From contig CAWBCM010000008.1 in the NCBI GenBank assembly GCA_963787285.1, positions 248,001-312,000 on the forward strand: a stretch of 64,000 nucleotides of DNA, in the 5' to 3' direction. The first letter of the stretch is position 1. Each line of letters opens with the position of its first letter. The position numbers were made by a program, and so were the translations under genes. A model generated the notes under the pieces. It was not told the DNA's origin, did no database searches, and saw only the letters and a program-made list of their open reading frames with translations. This DNA comes from JAHEJN01 sp963787285 (GTDB lineage Bacteria; Actinomycetota; Acidimicrobiia; Acidimicrobiales; JAHEJN01). Positions 63,517 to 64,000 of the stretch are shown here, piece after piece.

Positions 63517-64000
63517 ATGTCAACGCTGCGCAACTGGTTCGACGACCTGCGACAAGAGGGTAGGGACGAAGCCGACACCGTGCTCGTCGTCGGGCTCGGT
63601 CGGTTCGGAACCGCGCTCGCCACCACCCTCGAGCAGCTGGGCGTCGAGGTCATGGCCATCGACACCGATCCCGACCTGGTGAACAAGTGGGCCGATCGCC
63701 TCACTCATGTGGCCGTGGCCGACGGCTCCAGCACCGCGGCACTCAAGCAGCTCGGCGCAGCCGACTTCGATGCCGCAGTGGTGGCCATCGGCACCGGTAT
63801 CGAAGCGAGCGTCCTGGCCACGGCTGCGCTCGGTGATGTCGGCTGTCGCACCATCTGGGCCAAGGCGATCACCGACGAGCACCGTCGCATCCTCGAGCGG
63901 GTCGGTGCCCACCACGTGGTGCAGCCCGAGAAGCAGATGGGTGAGCGGGTGGCCCACGTCGTCACGGGTCAGGTCGTCGACTACTTCCAGGTCGACGAGA
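63517..64000 (+). CDS. KtrA/TrkA-type RCK potassium channel regulator (runs off right edge)
   Basis: The first 161 residues are in the window. Rossmann NAD(H)-binding motif VLVVGLGRFGTALATTL, acidic ribose site MAIDTDPDLVN, VADGSSTAALKQLGAADFD and RTIWAKAITDEHRRILERVG, HHVVQPEKQMGERVA: an RCK N-domain. It gates the KtrB pore in response to nucleotides. ATG 63517 has GAGGAG nearby upstream. The C-terminal RCK-C domain would lie beyond the edge. Confidence 0.92.
   Translation, partial: MSTLRNWFDDLRQEGRDEADTVLVVGLGRFGTALATTLEQLGVEVMAIDTDPDLVNKWADRLTHVAVADGSSTAALKQLGAADFDAAVVAIGTGIEASVLATAALGDVGCRTIWAKAITDEHRRILERVGAHHVVQPEKQMGERVAHVVTGQVVDYFQVDE

Overview
The window is gene-dense, high-GC DNA from an actinobacterium. 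Frequent GTG and TTG starts, ATGA/GTGA overlaps between genes, a nickel superoxide dismutase with its SodX protease, and many acyl-CoA, FAD and branched-chain ABC-transporter genes fit class Acidimicrobiia (Ilumatobacter-like). That placement is inference from gene content. I see no tRNA, rRNA, CRISPR array, phage gene or transposase, and no gap between genes longer than about 200 bases.

Layout. 1-1760: left-truncated SNF2 helicase. 1938-11464: sodN-sodX, alanine dehydrogenase, aroQ/aroK, an alpha/beta hydrolase, a chimeric aminotransferase/surface-repeat protein, SRPBCC, SDR and purEK. 11471-14708: a very large patatin-like membrane lipase. 14807-19457: a PhyH dioxygenase, then a tightly overlapping IclR-Rieske-MetE-like-HAD-hydratase operon. 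19502-23827: a tandem array of four related lipoproteins. 23851-32597: housekeeping and accessory genes (FKBP, prolyl-hydroxylase-like, Baeyer-Villiger monooxygenase, geranylgeranyl reductase, PaaI, RTX-like protein, EamA, Zn-ADH, DUF5655, GlsB, a lipoprotein). 32629-41580: a minus-strand N-heterocycle island (YgfK-like, SsnA-like, fused molybdenum hydroxylase, N-carbamoyl-D-amino acid hydrolase, HyuC-like hydrolase, acyl-CoA dehydrogenase). 41633-44083: marR, thiolase, SDR. 44635-44810: a short repeat array. 44812-59555: sulfotransferase, class IV aminotransferase, livFGMHK, two FAD amine oxidases, hyuB, hyuA, SDR. 59673-64000: D-amino-acid dehydrogenase-like DAO, class V aminotransferase, KtrB and the start of KtrA.

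How it fits together. The stretch 32.6-62 kb looks like a nitrogen-scavenging region. The molybdenum hydroxylase, SsnA and YgfK homologues match components of the E. coli/gut-bacterial ygf-ssnA-xdhD cluster linked to purine and uric acid breakdown. The two carbamoyl-hydrolase families could process ureido products. HyuA/HyuB with sarcosine-oxidase-like flavoproteins and a Liv-type importer resemble N-methylhydantoin/creatinine-type catabolism. A class V aminotransferase of the alanine/serine-glyoxylate type lies nearby. The pathway assignment is inference.

Caution on sequence quality. About 19 single-base frameshifts, nearly all one-base insertions in or next to short homopolymers, break genes at roughly 5.6, 11.7, 20.5-22.4, 33.6-39.6 and 51.5-52.3 kb. 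Removing them restores full-length proteins whose start and stop then agree in frame. I read them as sequencing errors rather than gene decay, and give the full spans as CDS.
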